From Chloroflexota bacterium (GTDB lineage Bacteria; Chloroflexota; Anaerolineae; Anaerolineales; Villigracilaceae), in NCBI GenBank assembly GCA_021796155.1, contig JAJYOO010000169.1, positions 1 to 6,032 on the forward strand: a stretch of DNA of 6,032 bases, written 5' to 3'. Every line of letters begins with the position of its first letter. Position 1 is the first letter of the stretch. The position numbers and the translations under genes are program-made. Shown in pieces: positions 4,078-6,032 of this stretch. Under the pieces are notes generated by a model. It ran no database searches and was not told the origin of the DNA. It saw only the letters and a program-made list of their open reading frames with translations.

Positions 4078-5496
4078 GCCCGTGAACGATGGAATCCACA
4101 TCCACTGTGAAAACGGCGAAACGATTCTCGATCCAATCCCAGCCAGTTTTTGAGAAAGTGCAAATAATCGCGGCGACAAAGCAATTACGCCATAAACCTT
4201 CAATCCTATTCCGCTCGTCAATGAAAGCCCAACGCCACTGCCTCCTGCCTTCTGCTTACTGCTTTCTGCCTTCTGCTCACCGCTTACTGCCTCCTGCTTT
4301 CTGCCTTCTGATATATTCCCTGCTCTGACTCTCGTCAACAACTTTGGTAAATCAATATCAACCGGACACGCGTCCTTGCACGCACCGCATAATGAAGAAG
4401 CTTGCGCTAAGTGTCCAAATCGGTCCAAGCCTAATAAGCCCGGCGAGACGATGGAACCAATCGGTCCCGGATACGGCGCAATCGAGCCGTCATCGCCGAC
4501 GTAAGCGTGCCCGCCCAATTCGCGGAAGACAGGACAGGCGTTCAAACACGCGCCGCAGCGAATGCAATACAAAGCTTCCTGCAACGCGGAATGCTGCAGG
4601 CGCGAGCGGCCGTTGTCCACGAGGATGAGATGTCTTTCACGCGCACCATCCACTTCGTCCGCGCGGCGAGGTGAATGAATCAGCTGGGTATAAACACTGA
4701 GCTTTTGTCCCGTCGCGGATCGCGGCAGAAGCGAAAGCATCAGCGCGAGGTCGTCCAGCGTTGGAACGATCCGTTCCATACCCATCAACGCAATATGAAT
4801 GGGCGGCATGGTCGTGACCATGCGCCCGTTGCCTTCGTTCGTGACGATGCACAGCGTCCCCGTTTCTGCCACACCAAAGTTGACGCCGCTCACGCCGACA
4901 TCTGCAGTTAAAAATATTTCGCGCAAAACCTTGCGCGCCGTGTTCGTCAGTGTGGGAATATCTTCGGTATACGGAATGCCAAGTTTTTCTTGAAAAAGTT
5001 TTCCAACCTCGCGACGACGCAGATGCACCGCAGGCGTGATGATGTGCGCGGGTTTTTCGCCGCGCAACTGGACGATGTATTCGCCCAAATCCGTTTCGAC
5101 GACGCGATGCCCCGCGGCTTCGAGCGCATGATTGAAATTGATTTCCTCGCTCACCATGGATTTTGATTTGGCGATCAATTTTGGTAGGGGCGGATGGCCA
5201 TCCGCCCCTACAATTTTTGAAATAATATTTATTGCTTCCGCCGCGTCTTTGGCGCGATGGACCGTGATGCCATTCTCTAAAACCTTTGCAATGAATTGGT
5301 CGAGATATTCATCCAGGTGTGAAATAACATCCGCGCGGACGGCGTGTGCGCGCTGGCGACGCTCGCGCCAATCGGGCAGCGACGCGAACGCGGCGATTCG
5401 CCCCTGCACGCGGCGTTGGGCATTCGCATCCAGCGCGGCTTGCAGGGATTCATTTGCAATGGATTGGCGAATTTTCGCCCTGAAGGCAGTGGACAT
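4075..5496 (-). CDS. lutB: LutB/LldF-type iron-sulfur LUD protein (lactate utilisation), tail truncated by TGA
   Basis: A 473-residue cytosolic iron-sulfur protein of the LutABC/LldEFG lactate-oxidation system, which passes electrons from L-lactate oxidation. The LUD domain spans about residues 60-300, with AKSKSMVSEEINFNHALE (109-126), ETDLGEYIVQL (134-144), GVSGVNFGVAETGTL (201-215) and PPIHIALMGMERIVPT (231-246). A ferredoxin-like segment follows: C311, C314, C317 and C321 (CIRCGACLNACP), then YPGPIG (342-347), then C370, C373 and C377 (LCGACKDACPVDI). Start ATG 5496 fits the family (AFRAKIRQSI) but has no clear ribosome site; it lies 18 bases after the upstream membrane-protein stop, so translational coupling is likely. 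Oddities are a palindrome-derived insert at residues 96-105, a heptamer-repeat segment at 397-419, and a TGA at the position of a conserved Trp near the end. Core motifs are intact, so activity may survive. Confidence 0.92.
   Translation of the reverse strand: MSTAFRAKIRQSIANESLQAALDANAQRRVQGRIAAFASLPDWRERRQRAHAVRADVISHLDEYLDQFIAKVLENGITVHRAKDAAEAINIISKIVGADGHPPLPKLIAKSKSMVSEEINFNHALEAAGHRVVETDLGEYIVQLRGEKPAHIITPAVHLRRREVGKLFQEKLGIPYTEDIPTLTNTARKVLREIFLTADVGVSGVNFGVAETGTLCIVTNEGNGRMVTTMPPIHIALMGMERIVPTLDDLALMLSLLPRSATGQKLSVYTQLIHSPRRADEVDGARERHLILVDNGRSRLQHSALQEALYCIRCGACLNACPVFRELGGHAYVGDDGSIAPYPGPIGSIVSPGLLGLDRFGHLAQASSLCGACKDACPVDIDLPKLLTRVRAGNISEGRKQEAVSGEQKAESSKQKAGGSGVGLSLTSGIGLKVYGVIALSPRLFALSQKLAGIGSRIVSPFSQWMWIPSFTG
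4239..4308 (-). repeat. Ten-unit degenerate heptanucleotide tandem repeat within lutB
   Basis: Ten consecutive 7-base units on the plus strand follow the pattern (T/C)GCNTNC: TGCCTCC, TGCCTTC, TGCTTAC, TGCTTTC, TGCCTTC, TGCTCAC, CGCTTAC, TGCCTCC, TGCTTTC, TGCCTTC. They lie in the lutB frame after the second cysteine cluster and encode residues 397-419, a polar Lys/Gln/Glu/Ala-rich segment (EGRKQEAVSGEQKAESSKQ and on). The length of 70 bases is not a multiple of three, so its growth must have been balanced by other changes. It resembles the short tandemly repeated heptamers known from cyanobacteria. Confidence 0.85.
5184..5211. repeat. 28-bp perfect palindromic repeat inside lutB
   Basis: GTAGGGGCGGATGG (5184-5197) is followed directly by its exact reverse complement (5198-5211), a 28-bp palindrome with no spacer. 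It lies in the lutB frame and encodes residues 96-105 (VGADGHPPLP), between the IISKI helix and the KLIAKSKSM strand, where the family normally has a shorter turn. AATTTT occurs on both flanks (5177-5182 and 5212-5217), which could be a target duplication or plain AT-rich coincidence. I recognise this as a type of dispersed GC-rich palindromic repeat seen in intergenic DNA of several bacterial groups. Confidence 0.8.
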
Positions 5497-5514
5497 TTAT
5501 ATCGAAGATGATTC

Positions 5515-6032
5515 TCAAACTGTAAGCGGAGCGGCGGATTGTTCTCCAAGCACGCGCTGGTTTACTTTTCGCGATGCCAGCCATAACAATATCAAAAATA
5601 ACGGGCTGCTGAAGTACGAGATAGGATATTTGCCATTGGATGTGAGCGGAAGAAAGATGAGGAAAAAACATAATGCGCCGCTCAAAAGCGCGAGACGATG
5701 ACGGTCATCCCATGATGCGCCGTTGCCATTCCAACGCAAAAGGAGCCACAGCACGAACGCGTCGAAGAGCAGGATCAGCGACATCAGAATCGGAAACGGA
5801 AGACCTCCGCTCGATGAAATGCTGTAAATGAGGAAGAACTGGATGAGGTATCCGAGAAAGCCTGCCCACCAAAAACGCGCGGGACGTGGCGCAGTTTTAT
5901 TTAACGGCGGCAGGATTCGGTTGGGAAAGAGGCGGGCAAATGTCGCGAGGAGCAGAATGGTCAAGGCCGAAACAATCTGCCAGATGCCTGAGTTGTACTT
6001 GATGAGCATCTTCCACAAAAACAATACAGCGA
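5515..6032 (-). CDS. Multi-pass membrane protein, C-terminal part (5' end beyond window)
   Basis: An open frame runs from the right edge of the window to a TGA at 5517-5515, giving about 172 residues. Counting from the TTG at 6024, five hydrophobic segments are visible near residues 13-33, 51-71, 76-97, 109-128 and 134-152, separated by short basic or polar loops (for example NRILPPLNKTAPRPAR and RWNGNGASWDDRHR). This marks an integral membrane protein. It ends with a polar tail, VLGEQSAAPLTV. The frame is still open at the edge and the first residues look like the middle of a helix-rich protein, so I treat it as the carboxy-terminal part and not as a protein starting at TTG. I do not recognise a family. 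It ends 18 bases before lutB and is probably in the same transcript; a functional link to lactate use is not shown by the sequence. Confidence 0.75.
   Translation of the reverse strand, partial: AVLFLWKMLIKYNSGIWQIVSALTILLLATFARLFPNRILPPLNKTAPRPARFWWAGFLGYLIQFFLIYSISSSGGLPFPILMSLILLFDAFVLWLLLRWNGNGASWDDRHRLALLSGALCFFLIFLPLTSNGKYPISYFSSPLFLILLWLASRKVNQRVLGEQSAAPLTV

Noticed and set aside
4239..4308. CRISPR-like array
   Set aside because: Units are 7 bases, directly adjacent and without spacers; this is a heptanucleotide tandem repeat.

Overview
The window reads as an ordinary bacterial chromosome of moderate GC, most probably from the phylum Chloroflexota (class Anaerolineae or a relative). 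That placement is inference. It rests on the general look of the proteins and on short palindromic and heptanucleotide repeats lying inside reading frames, a habit I associate with these genomes and with cyanobacteria. Every gene I can support lies on the minus strand, so transcription order runs from high to low coordinates.

In transcription order, the window opens (6032 to 5515) with the C-terminal part of an unrecognised multi-pass membrane protein. Next come two genes of an LUD-type lactate-oxidation module: the iron-sulfur protein LutB/LldF (5496-4075) and its partner LutC/LldG (4005-3430). The third usual partner, LutA/LldE, is absent from the window. LutB carries three oddities: a 28-bp perfect palindrome in frame, a ten-unit heptanucleotide repeat near its C-terminus, and a TGA stop exactly where the family has a tryptophan. 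Beyond that stop the same frame continues with recognisable LutB tail and runs without another stop into lutC.

A clean sigma70-like promoter overlapping the last codons of lutC drives a tRNA-Glu(CUC) at 3357-3285, with a hairpin in its leader. Just 3' of the tRNA is a DUF4236 protein (3210-2455) with one membrane helix, a long Thr/Ser/Pro spacer and an eight-cysteine tail. It is followed by about 38 codons that look like the amino end of a serine recombinase, cut short by a stop. The arrangement tRNA, cargo, recombinase scrap suggests the worn remains of an integrated element, but I found no att duplication.

The last part holds an EamA/DMT-family transporter (2300-1347), a ribokinase (1159-188) and the start of an inosine/uridine-type nucleoside hydrolase (142 to beyond position 1). 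The ribokinase and hydrolase form a plausible nucleoside-salvage unit: the hydrolase frees ribose from nucleosides and the kinase makes ribose 5-phosphate. Whether the transporter belongs with them is unclear, because a possible promoter and an inverted repeat lie between it and the ribokinase. The ribokinase also contains an in-frame copy of a short repeat encoding DPSTSSGQ.

I see no complete mobile element, CRISPR array, toxin-antitoxin pair or defence system. The most notable points are the interrupted lutB-lutC junction, the three kinds of repeat embedded in coding sequence, and the possible recombinase remnant next to the tRNA.
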